A DNA stretch of 64,000 nucleotides from Candidatus Coatesiibacteriota bacterium (GTDB lineage: Bacteria > JAFGND01): contig JAFGND010000060.1 of NCBI GenBank assembly GCA_016927185.1, forward strand, positions 1 through 64,000. The letters run 5' to 3'. The notes under the pieces were generated by a model that saw nothing but the letters and a program-made list of their open reading frames with translations, did not search any database and was not told the DNA's origin. The position numbers were made by a program, and so were the translations under genes. Shown piece by piece: positions 18,380-27,176 of the stretch. Every line of letters begins with the position of its first letter. The first letter of the stretch is position 1.

Positions 18380-19570
18380 TCATAACTTTACTGCTCTGAA
18401 GGAGCTATTGCAAGTCTTGATAAAATACAAGCCTTTTTTCCATGAACTGGTGTTTAATTTTCTGTTTCCTTTTCCAAGTTCTGCAAATAGTTTCCCTGTA
18501 ATATCAAACACCTTCTTTTCCCCATCTGAATTAATATTCAGAACATCCGAGAATGGATTGGGGAATATCTTTAAACCAATTGGTTTGATGTCAGTTTTAT
18601 ATTGTGTTTCAAATGAAGTATTTCCAATATCCATATCAACATCATTTATTTCTCTTGAATGTCCCCAAAAGGTTCTTATTGATCTGTCATTATTGATGTT
18701 CCAGTATTTTATCGTGCCATCATAACTCGCCGAAGCAAAATAACTTCCATCTGATGATATAGATAGAGAGGAGACACTGCCTTCATGCCCAGTGAAAGTT
18801 CTTATGACAGTACCGTCTTCTATATTCCACATTTTCAGGGTGCAATCGCTGCTAGCTGAAATAACATAATCCCCTGCTGGAGAGATCTCAGCTTTGTTTA
18901 TTCTATCAGTATGCCCTGTAAATGTTCTTATACACTGTCCATCAGAAATTCTCCATAATTTCATAGTCTTATCCCAACTTGAAGTAATTATATGCTCCTG
19001 ATCAGGCATGAAACTTACTGAAGACACATTTGATTTATGACCAGAAATAACCTTTAGGCACATGAATTCAGGTACTTTCCAGATTTTTATAATGCTTTGA
19101 TCCAGATCACCAGATGAAGATAGCAATCTGGTCTCGTCCCTTGAAAGGCAAATGCTCATTATTCCCTTCTCGTGGGCTTTTATCATCTTCAACAAAGTCC
19201 TGTTTTCAATATCCCAGTAACCTATTCTCTTATCACCGCTTGCAGTATATGCATATTTAATGTTTTTTGTTACTGCAATGCAATTGATACAACTTAGATG
19301 ACCGAAGAAAGTATAAAGCAGTTCACCGGTTCGAATGTTCCATAATCTTAAAGCTTGCTCAGGTGCTGTAGTTCCAGTAAGAATATATTCATTGTTTGTA
19401 GTAAAAACTGTCTGGCTTACAAAGCTTGGATGATCAAGTATTCTCAAGCAGTTTCCATCAGATATTCTCCAATATCTGAGAGTCTTGTCAACACTCCCAG
19501 AAATAAAAAATTCATCAGCCCTGCAAAAGCTTGTTAAAATAGTAAGAAAAATAACTACCTTGAGTTTCAT
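18380..19570 (-). CDS. Secreted WD40-repeat protein with type IX-style sorting domain
   Basis: A 396-residue exported beta-propeller. A signal peptide (residues 1-18) is followed by seven WD40-type repeats carrying GH or similar and YW/LW endings (FFGHLSCIN, ISGHKSNVSSVSF, FTGHTDRIN, FTGHEGSVSSLS, FWGHSREIND), enough for a closed seven-blade propeller. The final 65 residues form a sorting domain: FPNPFSDVL entry, VFDITGKLFAEL, then SSWKKGLYFIKT. It probably acts outside the cell as a binding scaffold; no catalytic residues are apparent. The repeats resemble those of the lipoprotein at 53968-55416, so the two are related paralogues with different anchoring. Confidence 0.85.
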   Translation of the reverse strand: MKLKVVIFLTILTSFCRADEFFISGSVDKTLRYWRISDGNCLRILDHPSFVSQTVFTTNNEYILTGTTAPEQALRLWNIRTGELLYTFFGHLSCINCIAVTKNIKYAYTASGDKRIGYWDIENRTLLKMIKAHEKGIMSICLSRDETRLLSSSGDLDQSIIKIWKVPEFMCLKVISGHKSNVSSVSFMPDQEHIITSSWDKTMKLWRISDGQCIRTFTGHTDRINKAEISPAGDYVISASSDCTLKMWNIEDGTVIRTFTGHEGSVSSLSISSDGSYFASASYDGTIKYWNINNDRSIRTFWGHSREINDVDMDIGNTSFETQYKTDIKPIGLKIFPNPFSDVLNINSDGEKKVFDITGKLFAELGKGNRKLNTSSWKKGLYFIKTCNSSFRAVKL

Positions 19571-19627
19571 TCAATACTCATAGTAAATTTGAATAGTAAT
19601 TTCTGTCAATATAAATATGGAAATTTC

Positions 19628-19655
19628 TTGACAGCAATTTACTACTTTCTATAAT
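19628..19655 (+). promoter_or_regulatory. Sigma-70 type promoter
   Basis: A perfect TTGACA (19628-19633) and a perfect TATAAT (19650-19655) are separated by 16 nt, upstream of the gene starting at 19682. The predicted start of transcription leaves a leader of about 20 nt with an agagga ribosome-binding site. Confidence 0.85.
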
Positions 19656-19681
19656 CGCAAAAAGTTAGACCAGAGGAAAAT

Positions 19682-20503
19682 GTGTCATTCTTAAAGAAAC
19701 TCCAGATTATTGTACTTGATATTTCAAAATTGGCAAATAATACATTCAGATTTTCAGGTTTTCAGCCAATAAGAGGCAAGTTCATACAACCTTCAAAGAA
19801 TGATAAACCATGGGAATTCACAGAATTTCAGCACAATGCCCAGTATATTTTAAAACCTTTCTCTATAGTATATGTCGTAGGGTATTTCCCAAAATATAAA
19901 GAACCTTTCATTGAGAATTTCATGGTTGAATCATCAAGGAATTTCTACCATATAGGGAATTTGAAGAGAAACCAATGCAGTGATTTTCTGGAAATGATCT
20001 CAAGGAGAGATATCCAGAATATTTATGGAGAGAAAGTAATCCAGAACAAGTACTATCTTGAAGGTACTGTCAGAAGATCGTTAGGAATGCTTAGAGTGAA
20101 GCAAGTTAATTCATTTATTTATTGCAGAAATCAGAAAAAACAAAAAGATGAATACAGGCTTAGTTTTATGGATAATACTAATGAGGAATATAATAGCATA
20201 CAGATAATTGATTTGAACTTGAGAACTTATTGCAATTACCTGCATTACAAATGCAGGGAAAGCTATGAGAAAATATCTGGAAACCTGCTTGATTTTCTCC
20301 AGAAAAAGAAAATCTATCTGCAGCTTTGCCTGAGTAATCCAGTAGTGAATACTGAAAATGAACATGGGCGGATGTTTCTTCAGGTAAGTGGTATTTACAC
20401 TTTTCCTAACTATCTTAAGGGAAAGACATTCATTGATTTTTCAGGAATAAGAACATTCGTAAAGAACCATGATGATTTTAAACAAAACAATCATGATTTA
20501 TAA
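19682..20503 (+). CDS. Conserved-looking protein of unknown function
   Basis: A 273-residue cytosolic protein that I do not recognise. It has no signal peptide or membrane segment. It alternates beta-strand-like segments (AQYILKPFSIVYVVGYF, RVKQVNSFIYC, RMFLQVSGIYTF) with charged helices, and is basic and rich in Tyr, Phe and Asn. Two short blocks, ENFMVESSRNFYHIG and LQVSGIYTFPNYLKGKTFIDF, look like structured core. The start is GTG at 19682, with agagga five to ten bases upstream and the best-matching promoter in the window. It is divergent from the WD40 gene and precedes hbd by about 150 nt; no function follows from context. Confidence 0.7.
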   Translation: MSFLKKLQIIVLDISKLANNTFRFSGFQPIRGKFIQPSKNDKPWEFTEFQHNAQYILKPFSIVYVVGYFPKYKEPFIENFMVESSRNFYHIGNLKRNQCSDFLEMISRRDIQNIYGEKVIQNKYYLEGTVRRSLGMLRVKQVNSFIYCRNQKKQKDEYRLSFMDNTNEEYNSIQIIDLNLRTYCNYLHYKCRESYEKISGNLLDFLQKKKIYLQLCLSNPVVNTENEHGRMFLQVSGIYTFPNYLKGKTFIDFSGIRTFVKNHDDFKQNNHDL

Positions 20504-20654
20504 CTGAAAATTACATTTAGAACATTACTGATATCATAGTTAGTATTTTTCATGTTTTAATATCATATAGCTTTTTCAAGCCTTGACAAAAAAAGCCCTA
20601 CTTTCTGAGTTACTGCAAACAAACCGTTTTAAAAAAGATAAAAAAGGAGCGATT

Positions 20655-21536
20655 ATGCCAATAAATAAAGTCGGAATTGTAGGAGCTGGAACAATAGGGC
20701 ATCAGATTGCCTATTGTGTTGCAAAAAAGGGTCTGGAGATAATGTTTGTTGAGAAAAATGCTGAAAAGCAGCTTGAAGCAACAGAAGCAATTAATATCCT
20801 TATAGAAAATGACCTGGAAAAATATGGATTAACTAATTCAGAAAAAAAAGCAATAACAGGAAAGATAGCAGGAACTACTTATCTGGATGATTTGAGAAGT
20901 TTCAAACCTGAGCTTGTTATAGAATCTACGACTGAGGAAATTGAAAAAAAACAGAATATAATAAAGGAGATTGATCGCACTCTTCCAAAGGAAGTGATAA
21001 TTGCTTCCAACACTTCAAGTCTTAGACCTACAACCATATCAAAGAATGCAGAATATAAGGAAAGAATAATAGGAATTCATTTTATTTACCCTGTAATGAA
21101 TACAAAAGTAGCTGAAGTATCAAATGCTTTTCATACCGATAAAACAATAATGAACAGGATTGGTCAATTTATTGCAAAACTTGGAAAAGATACCATAGTT
21201 GCTCCAGATTATCCTGGATTTATACTTACAAGAGCCTTAATTCCTTTTCTTAATGAAGTCTTCTTTCTTGTTATGGAAAATCAGGCATCAAGAAGGACAA
21301 TAGACAAATGCATAAAACTTGGCTTGAATATCCCATACGGTCCTCTTACTTACGCAGACTATTTGGGACTGGATGAAATATTGCTTTGGACTGAGAATTT
21401 ATTCCACAAGTTGTGTGATACTCGTTTTCAACCATGTCCAATACTGAGGCAACTAGTACATAAAGGAGCATTGGGAAGGAAAACAAGACAAGGTTTCTTT
21501 AATTATAATGAAAAAGGCGAACAAGTAATCGGTTAA
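20655..21536 (+). CDS. hbd: 3-hydroxyacyl-CoA (3-hydroxybutyryl-CoA) dehydrogenase
   Basis: A 293-residue NAD(P)-dependent enzyme interconverting acetoacetyl-CoA and 3-hydroxybutyryl-CoA. The Rossmann motif VGIVGAGTIGHQIAYC opens the protein, followed by SNTSSLRPTTIS, IGIHFIYPV (catalytic His), and PGFILTRALIPFLNE in the C-terminal dimer domain. Length is normal for Hbd. The frame opens at 20583, but ATG 20655 is chosen because aaggag precedes it by 5 nt and the nucleotide-binding strand begins at once. A CTTGACA box lies at 20582-20588. It is followed 18 nt later by ackA, which suggests a fermentation operon. The other butyrate-pathway genes are not in the window, so a different short-chain hydroxyacyl-CoA is possible. 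Confidence 0.9.
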   Translation: MPINKVGIVGAGTIGHQIAYCVAKKGLEIMFVEKNAEKQLEATEAINILIENDLEKYGLTNSEKKAITGKIAGTTYLDDLRSFKPELVIESTTEEIEKKQNIIKEIDRTLPKEVIIASNTSSLRPTTISKNAEYKERIIGIHFIYPVMNTKVAEVSNAFHTDKTIMNRIGQFIAKLGKDTIVAPDYPGFILTRALIPFLNEVFFLVMENQASRRTIDKCIKLGLNIPYGPLTYADYLGLDEILLWTENLFHKLCDTRFQPCPILRQLVHKGALGRKTRQGFFNYNEKGEQVIG

Positions 21537-21554
21537 AGATTATCAGGAGGATAT

Positions 21555-22787
21555 ATGAGGGTATTGGTATTAAATTGCGGAAGTTCCTCTGTTAAATATC
21601 AATTCATTGATATGGATGGGGAAAAAGTTCTTGCAAAAGGACTAGTTGAGAAAATTGGTCTTCATAATTCAGAGATGTCTCATAAAAGACATGATAATGT
21701 TACTTACACAGTGGAAAAGGAAATACTTGATCATAATGTTGCAATAGAAATGGTAATAGATATACTTTTGAGCAGTGAATATGGTGTAATAAGGGAAAAA
21801 TCGGAAATAGATGCTGTAGGACACAGAGTTGTTCATGGAGGTGAAAAATTTTCAGGATCTGTAGCTATAACTGATGATGTTATGAAGACACTGGAGGATT
21901 GCAGTGGGTTAGCTCCTCTTCATAATCCACCAAATATAAAAGGCATTCTCGCTACAATGAAGCTTCTTCCTCAAGCACCTCAATGTTGCGTATTTGATAC
22001 AGCTTTTCATCAAACTATGCCTGATTATGCTTATACTTATGCACTGCCTCAAAATCTCTACAGGAAATATGGAGTTCGTAGATATGGATTTCATGGAACA
22101 AGTCATAGATATGTCTCAGACAGAGTAGCTGCATGTATGGGAAGACCTTATATTGAACTGAAGATAATAACCTGCCACCTTGGAAATGGTTCATCGATAG
22201 CTGCAATAAATTGCGGAAAAAGTGTGGATACCTCAATGGGCTTCACTCCAGTAGAAGGGCTTGTTATGGGAACAAGATGTGGAGATATTGATCCTGCAAT
22301 ATTACTTCATGTGATGGAGAAAGAGGATTTAACAATACAGCAAGCTAACAACATGATTAACAAGCATAGCGGACTTTATGCTCTTTCAGAAGGTGCATCA
22401 TCTGACATGAGAGTCATTTATAATGATGGTGAATGGACAAGGGATCATGTGCATAAGCTTGCTATGGAAGTGACTGCCTACAGAATAAGAAAGTATATAG
22501 GAGCTTATGCTGCAGCAATGGGAGGCCTTGATGCTGTAGTGTATACAGCCGGGATTGGGGAAAATGCTTTCTATCTAAGGGCGTTGGCATGCTCTGGTTT
22601 GGAGTTCCTGGGAATAAAGATTGATCCAGAGAAGAATTTCAAGGCATCAGCAATGGGAGAATGGAGAGGATTAGAAAAAGCAGTAACTACTGATGATTCA
22701 CGTGTTCAAGTCTGGGTAATTCCTACAAATGAAGAAATAGTGATAGCCAGAGATACTTCGATAATAGTTTCAAAAAACAAGAAATGA
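21555..22787 (+). CDS. ackA: Acetate kinase
   Basis: A 410-residue acetate/ATP phosphotransferase that produces ATP from acetyl phosphate. Signatures: VLVLNCGSSSVKYQ at the start, GHRVVHGGEKFSG, DTAFHQTMP, RRYGFHGTSHRYVS, HLGNGSSIAAI, and GGLDAVVYTAGIGENA. All acetate kinase landmarks are present, and these rule out the shorter butyrate kinases. A strong aggagg lies 5 nt before the start. The gene follows hbd closely. A tRNA gene begins only 4 nt after its stop, so the transcript must be cut by tRNA processing or end there without a visible terminator. Phosphotransacetylase is not adjacent. Confidence 0.96.
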   Translation: MRVLVLNCGSSSVKYQFIDMDGEKVLAKGLVEKIGLHNSEMSHKRHDNVTYTVEKEILDHNVAIEMVIDILLSSEYGVIREKSEIDAVGHRVVHGGEKFSGSVAITDDVMKTLEDCSGLAPLHNPPNIKGILATMKLLPQAPQCCVFDTAFHQTMPDYAYTYALPQNLYRKYGVRRYGFHGTSHRYVSDRVAACMGRPYIELKIITCHLGNGSSIAAINCGKSVDTSMGFTPVEGLVMGTRCGDIDPAILLHVMEKEDLTIQQANNMINKHSGLYALSEGASSDMRVIYNDGEWTRDHVHKLAMEVTAYRIRKYIGAYAAAMGGLDAVVYTAGIGENAFYLRALACSGLEFLGIKIDPEKNFKASAMGEWRGLEKAVTTDDSRVQVWVIPTNEEIVIARDTSIIVSKNKK

Positions 22788-22791
22788 AATT

Positions 22792-22864
22792 GCTGGTGTA
22801 GCTCAGCTGGCAGAGCAGCGCACTCGTAATGCGCAGGTCATCGGTTCAATTCCGATCACCAGCT
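22792..22864 (+). tRNA. tRNA-Thr, anticodon CGT
   Basis: A complete 73-nt cloverleaf: acceptor GCTGGTG/CACCAGC, D stem GCTC/GAGC, anticodon stem GCGCA/TGCGC with loop CTCGTAA (anticodon CGT, reading ACG), variable loop AGGTC, T stem ATCGG/CCGAT with loop TTCAATT, and discriminator T. CCA is not encoded. It is squeezed between ackA (4 nt upstream) and a lytic transglycosylase gene (8 nt downstream). Confidence 0.97.
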
Positions 22865-22872
22865 TTTATGAT

Positions 22873-25149
22873 ATGAAAAGCAGATATCTTATTTTTTTAT
22901 TATTGCTGGCTGTAAGCTGCAATTTTTTAAAAGGAAAGGAGAAATTCAATCCTCCTCCTCCTCAATCAGAGAAAAAAATGGAGAAGTGGGAGTTTTATCC
23001 TCAAACAAAAGCAGATTCATTATTTGTTGAAGGTTATTATATTCTGTCAGAAAAAACTTACGGAACTGAATCGCCTTCATTCAACTCATTTATTGCAAGA
23101 GCTGAAATAGCTTTATTCAATGGTGATGATAATTCAGCAATAATATATCTTAACAAAGCTCTTAATCAAAAACCAGATTCTTTCGTAAAGTATAGATATC
23201 TTTCTCTACTGCTTGCAAATGAAAAATATGATAGTGCATTAAATTATTTGAGAAATATTCCGGATTCTAAAAGGGACACAATAGAAACCTTTGTATATGG
23301 ATTACTCAATATAAGGCAAAATCCAGCTTTGGCAGCATCCATCTTTGAATATCTTGTTCCTCCAGAAAAACATCCTCTTCTATCATACTGGCTTGCAAAA
23401 TCATATTTGAGATCAGGAGCAATAAAAACTACTGAGAAACTGTATAAATCGGTTAATGATAAGAGAGTCAAGCAGGAAATGAAACGCATGTTATCAAAGC
23501 ATTATCTGGATAATGACAAACCTGACAACGCTAAAGAATTTTTGCCTGACCTGCTTTCCAAATCAGATCAGATAACACTTCAAAGATATTATAAAATAAT
23601 AGGCACTTCACAGGAAAAGAAGAAGATAAATGAGGTTCTTGTTTCAAATTGTAAGGATATCCAGTCTCTCCTATCTGTTATTGAGGAAGATAATTTGACA
23701 GAGAAACAGAAGATAAAAATCGGAAAGATAGCTTGTGAAAACAAAAAAACAGCTGATTATGGAAGAAAGATTATTCAGCAATTCAATAGTGAAACTGATA
23801 AAGACTACTATATTGGAAAAAGCTACTATATTGAAAACAATTTCTCAAAATCACTAGAATTCCTGAAGATCTTCTATGAGAAAAGCAATGATAAGAAATT
23901 GTTGGCAGAGGCACTTTATATGTTGTCTAAGGCAAGCTATAGGACGGGTAAGATAAAGGATTATGTAAGTTATTCCCTGAAGTTAGCTGATAATTATCCT
24001 GAGTCTTCATATGCCTCATCCTCTCTGTTCAGGCTGTGCAAGATGTCCTTGGAGGAGAATAATTTAAGAGACTTGAGGAAATACTCAGAACTTTTTCTCA
24101 GGAGATTTCCAGATTCAAAAGAAGCTCAACAGGTATGGTCATACTATGTTTCCCAGATCTTTTTGGAAAATGACTACCAAGGATTGAAGAAATTCCTGAA
24201 TTCAGATATTTCAATGAAAATCAACCAGTCAGGATCATTTTTCTGGCTTGGAAAGCTAGCCATGACTGAAAAGAGCGAATACAGGGAGTTTTTCAGAAAG
24301 GCAATAGATATAGCTCCATATAGTTATTATGGATACAGATCATATGAGATTTTGAATGGGAAAGAAATCAAAACAACACTCAGGGGGATAAAACTCGAAG
24401 AAAGGAATGAACTTCTAGGATATAAAAATCTGCATGAAGATAAGAGACTTGAATACAGGTTTCTTTATTGGGTTTACCTGGCATGTCCTCCTGATGAAGC
24501 ACAGGTTTTCTCCAATATCCTTCTTTACTGTGATAATGCAAACAAGAAGTCAGTCTATTTCTCTCAGGCAGAAGCCTATCATATAAGGAGAAAATATCGC
24601 CTGGCAAGCAGATCTGCCTATGAATTCAGGAATTTTTTGAAAAAGGAAGATAATATCTACAGAAGAATAATTTATCCTTGCCAATTTTCTATTGAAATAG
24701 ACAATCAATCTAAAGCTTCTTCCTTGAATCCTTTGCTTGTTTTCGCAATAATTAGACAGGAGAGTTTGTTTGATGCTAAGGCTAAATCATCAGCAGGAGC
24801 TCTGGGTTTGATGCAATTATTGCCATCTACTGCAGAATATATTGCAAAAAGAATAAATTTGCAAAAATTTTCATCCAATACAGATCTTTACAAACCTGAA
24901 ATCAATCTGAAACTAGGCTGCATTTATCTGAGTGGGAAACTGAAACAGCATAACGGGAGACTGGAGCAGTGTCTTGCTGGTTATAATGCAGGTTCAAGCA
25001 GGGTGAAAAGATGGGAAAAGGATATACAACCATATGATGAGGATGTTTTCTCTGAAAGAATTCCCTTTCCAGAAACATACAATTATGTAAGAGGAATCTA
25101 CAGAGGAATTATGGTTTATAATTATCTATGGGGGAGTGGGCAAAATTGA
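22873..25149 (+). CDS. Lytic murein transglycosylase lipoprotein with TPR-like region (Slt-type)
   Basis: A 758-residue peptidoglycan-cleaving enzyme. It has a lipoprotein signal with lipobox LAVSC near residue 16, a long alpha-helical region of TPR-like repeats (residues about 50-600) as in the U-shaped superhelix of Slt70, and a C-terminal SLT domain: AIIRQESLFDAKAKSSAGALGLMQLLPST (catalytic Glu in RQES), then CLAGYNAGSSRV and ETYNYVRGIY. It makes 1,6-anhydro ends during wall turnover. There is no Shine-Dalgarno; the ATG lies 8 nt after the tRNA 3' end, so processed mRNA would be almost leaderless. The glycosyltransferase gene overlaps its stop. Confidence 0.9.
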   Translation: MKSRYLIFLLLLAVSCNFLKGKEKFNPPPPQSEKKMEKWEFYPQTKADSLFVEGYYILSEKTYGTESPSFNSFIARAEIALFNGDDNSAIIYLNKALNQKPDSFVKYRYLSLLLANEKYDSALNYLRNIPDSKRDTIETFVYGLLNIRQNPALAASIFEYLVPPEKHPLLSYWLAKSYLRSGAIKTTEKLYKSVNDKRVKQEMKRMLSKHYLDNDKPDNAKEFLPDLLSKSDQITLQRYYKIIGTSQEKKKINEVLVSNCKDIQSLLSVIEEDNLTEKQKIKIGKIACENKKTADYGRKIIQQFNSETDKDYYIGKSYYIENNFSKSLEFLKIFYEKSNDKKLLAEALYMLSKASYRTGKIKDYVSYSLKLADNYPESSYASSSLFRLCKMSLEENNLRDLRKYSELFLRRFPDSKEAQQVWSYYVSQIFLENDYQGLKKFLNSDISMKINQSGSFFWLGKLAMTEKSEYREFFRKAIDIAPYSYYGYRSYEILNGKEIKTTLRGIKLEERNELLGYKNLHEDKRLEYRFLYWVYLACPPDEAQVFSNILLYCDNANKKSVYFSQAEAYHIRRKYRLASRSAYEFRNFLKKEDNIYRRIIYPCQFSIEIDNQSKASSLNPLLVFAIIRQESLFDAKAKSSAGALGLMQLLPSTAEYIAKRINLQKFSSNTDLYKPEINLKLGCIYLSGKLKQHNGRLEQCLAGYNAGSSRVKRWEKDIQPYDEDVFSERIPFPETYNYVRGIYRGIMVYNYLWGSGQN

Positions 25150-26372
25150 AAATCCTGTTTCTTAATCATAATGTGCAGGAATTTGGAACATATTTCAGGG
25201 CTATGGCTATCTCAGATTTTTTTAGCAGGAAAGGTCATTCAATAGATTTCGTGGCTGTATCTAATGACAAGAAACTGAAAACAGTTAAACAGGTAAACGG
25301 TAATACAACTTCTTATTTCACTCCTTCTCTTCCTTTGCTTATGGGAAAAGATGAAGGTTGGGGCTTACTTGAAATACTGGTGCGTTTATCAGTAGTTTTA
25401 TTCAAGAAATATGATATTATTTACTCATTCGATCATAAGCCTAATGTGATTATCCCAGCCCTGCTTCTAAAAAAACGCAACAAGGCGTTTCTAATTGCAG
25501 ACTGGTGCGATTGGTGGGGTAAGGATGGACTACTATCAAGAAATGCAGAGTTAAGGAAATCCATGATTTCTGGCAAACCATATAGACTGCTCAGACATTA
25601 TCTTCAATCAATCCTTGAAAATTTTGAAGAGAAATGGGAGGAGTCAATACCTTTGAAACACGCTGACATGGTTACAACAATATGCAGCGAGCTTATGGAA
25701 AGAGCTTTGAAAGCAGGGATAAGAGAGGAGAATTTATACCTTCTTCCATCTGGAGCAAACATAAAAAAGGTAAATTGTGAGGATAAATACATTTGCAGGA
25801 AAAAACTTGGTTTCAATGTAAACAAGACATTACTAGGTTTTTTGGGCAATTATCATCCAGATATACCTTTTCTCATTAATGCAGCTGATAATGTTTTGAA
25901 AAAAGACAAGGATATTCATCTTATATTGATTACTCCTCACTCCCAGTTCCTCTACAACCAGATAAGAAAGTCACAATACAAAAACAGAATAACTGTCACT
26001 GGCAAGATAAGATTCGATGATCTTTCACCATATCTTGGTATTTGTGACATTCTCTTGCTACCACAAGAGGACAATACTGGTAATAGGGGAAGATTACCCA
26101 ACAAGTTTTGTGATTATATTGCGGCAGGAAGACCTATTGTAGCAACTGATGTAGGAGATGTAGGTAAATATATAAATGAATATGGACTTGGCTATGCAAC
26201 CAAACCGAATGAAGAGGATTTCTCTTCAAAGATAAATGACCTTCTGCAGAACAGGGATGAATGGATAGTAATAGGGGAAAGAGCACGGATAATTGCTGAA
26301 ACTGTTTTGAACTGGGAGAAATTATCAGAGGATTTCTATAATCGTCTTCTGGATTTAAAAATCATTAAGTAG
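25146..26372 (+). CDS. Glycosyltransferase, GT-B fold (family 4-like)
   Basis: About 408 residues. The N-terminal half begins KILFLNHNVQEFGTYFRAMAISDFFSRKGHSIDFV, a typical GT-B acceptor domain; the C-terminal half has the nucleotide-sugar pocket LGFLGNYHPDIPFLINAADNV, LLLPQEDNTGNRGRLPNKFCDYIAAGRPIVATDVGD. The ADWCDWWG stretch is unusual. It probably adds a sugar to LPS or another surface glycan. The frame opens at ATG 25128, but TTG 25146 is preferred: gggggagtggg precedes it and it forms a TTGA overlap with the transglycosylase stop, indicating coupled translation. Its 3' end overlaps the convergent coiled-coil gene by 18 nt. Confidence 0.85.
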   Translation: MKILFLNHNVQEFGTYFRAMAISDFFSRKGHSIDFVAVSNDKKLKTVKQVNGNTTSYFTPSLPLLMGKDEGWGLLEILVRLSVVLFKKYDIIYSFDHKPNVIIPALLLKKRNKAFLIADWCDWWGKDGLLSRNAELRKSMISGKPYRLLRHYLQSILENFEEKWEESIPLKHADMVTTICSELMERALKAGIREENLYLLPSGANIKKVNCEDKYICRKKLGFNVNKTLLGFLGNYHPDIPFLINAADNVLKKDKDIHLILITPHSQFLYNQIRKSQYKNRITVTGKIRFDDLSPYLGICDILLLPQEDNTGNRGRLPNKFCDYIAAGRPIVATDVGDVGKYINEYGLGYATKPNEEDFSSKINDLLQNRDEWIVIGERARIIAETVLNWEKLSEDFYNRLLDLKIIK

Positions 26373-27176
26373 ATTTTCAAGAACTTTGTCTTTATCAATA
26401 ACAGATGTCTGCTTCTTGCTTCTATATGGAGGGATTACTTCCATGATTTTTTTTGTTTCCTCATTCTGGTTTTTATTAGCTTCTTCTGTTGGTAGCTTCC
26501 TGTTTGCACTTTCCAGATTTTCGTCTTGATTTTTTGCCACCTTGTCTTGGTTGTATGTTTCAGTGGCAGGTTTTATGATATATGTAATGCTTTTTTCCCT
26601 GGCTGGAATTTGTTTAAGCAATTCCGAAATCTCGTTAAGGCTTTTTTTCACTTCAATCAATATGTTCTGTTTATTAACTGTTTCCTGATTTGCCAGTTCC
26701 TTCATAATAAAGAGATTATTTATTTCCGTAATCAGGTTTTGATATTTCTTGTTGCTGTTAACTAGTATATCAAGTTTTTCCTTGAGTTCGTTATCTGCAA
26801 TATTACTTGATAAATCTTTTTGCAATATCTCCTTGTCCTTATCAACTATTTCTGCTGCTTCTGAGAATACTCTGGGGATATTTTTCAGCATTCCCTTATC
26901 ACTATTTCTTAGCTTGCTTTTCAGATTGATACTATTGTTCAAAGATTTCTCAACTATATTTAGTAATCTTGATATCTTTGGGAATATTATTTTTACTTCT
27001 GTCTCCGCTTTCCTTATCTCATCAAGTAATTCAGGAAGCAGTGAAGATATTTCATTAATCTGAGGTTTCAAGTTTTCTACTGCCCCTAGCAGGTTTTCTG
27101 TCTTCTCAGTAATTTCAGAAATCTTGTTCTGCCCTATTTTTTTCAATTTTTCTTCTTTCTCTTTCATACTGTCCAC
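26355..27176 (-). CDS. Coiled-coil protein of unknown function
   Basis: A 273-residue cytosolic, highly charged protein with no signal or membrane segment. Residues 1-200 are almost all helix with heptad spacing (TEKTENLLGAVENLKPQ, LLPELLDEIRKAETEVK), suggesting a long coiled coil; residues 205-250 are Asn/Glu/Lys-rich and probably disordered; a short basic tail ends in KDKVLENLLNDF. No family is recognised. A GTG at 27176 with ggaag upstream is taken as the start; ATG 27167, overlapping the GH57 stop as ATGA, is an alternative. Either way translation is coupled to the glycoside hydrolase gene. Confidence 0.7.
   Translation of the reverse strand: MDSMKEKEEKLKKIGQNKISEITEKTENLLGAVENLKPQINEISSLLPELLDEIRKAETEVKIIFPKISRLLNIVEKSLNNSINLKSKLRNSDKGMLKNIPRVFSEAAEIVDKDKEILQKDLSSNIADNELKEKLDILVNSNKKYQNLITEINNLFIMKELANQETVNKQNILIEVKKSLNEISELLKQIPAREKSITYIIKPATETYNQDKVAKNQDENLESANRKLPTEEANKNQNEETKKIMEVIPPYRSKKQTSVIDKDKVLENLLNDF

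Noticed and set aside
20503-20582. Terminator after the unknown gene at 19682
   Set aside because: Inverted segments near 20526-20548 are short and mismatched, so no stable stem could be shown.
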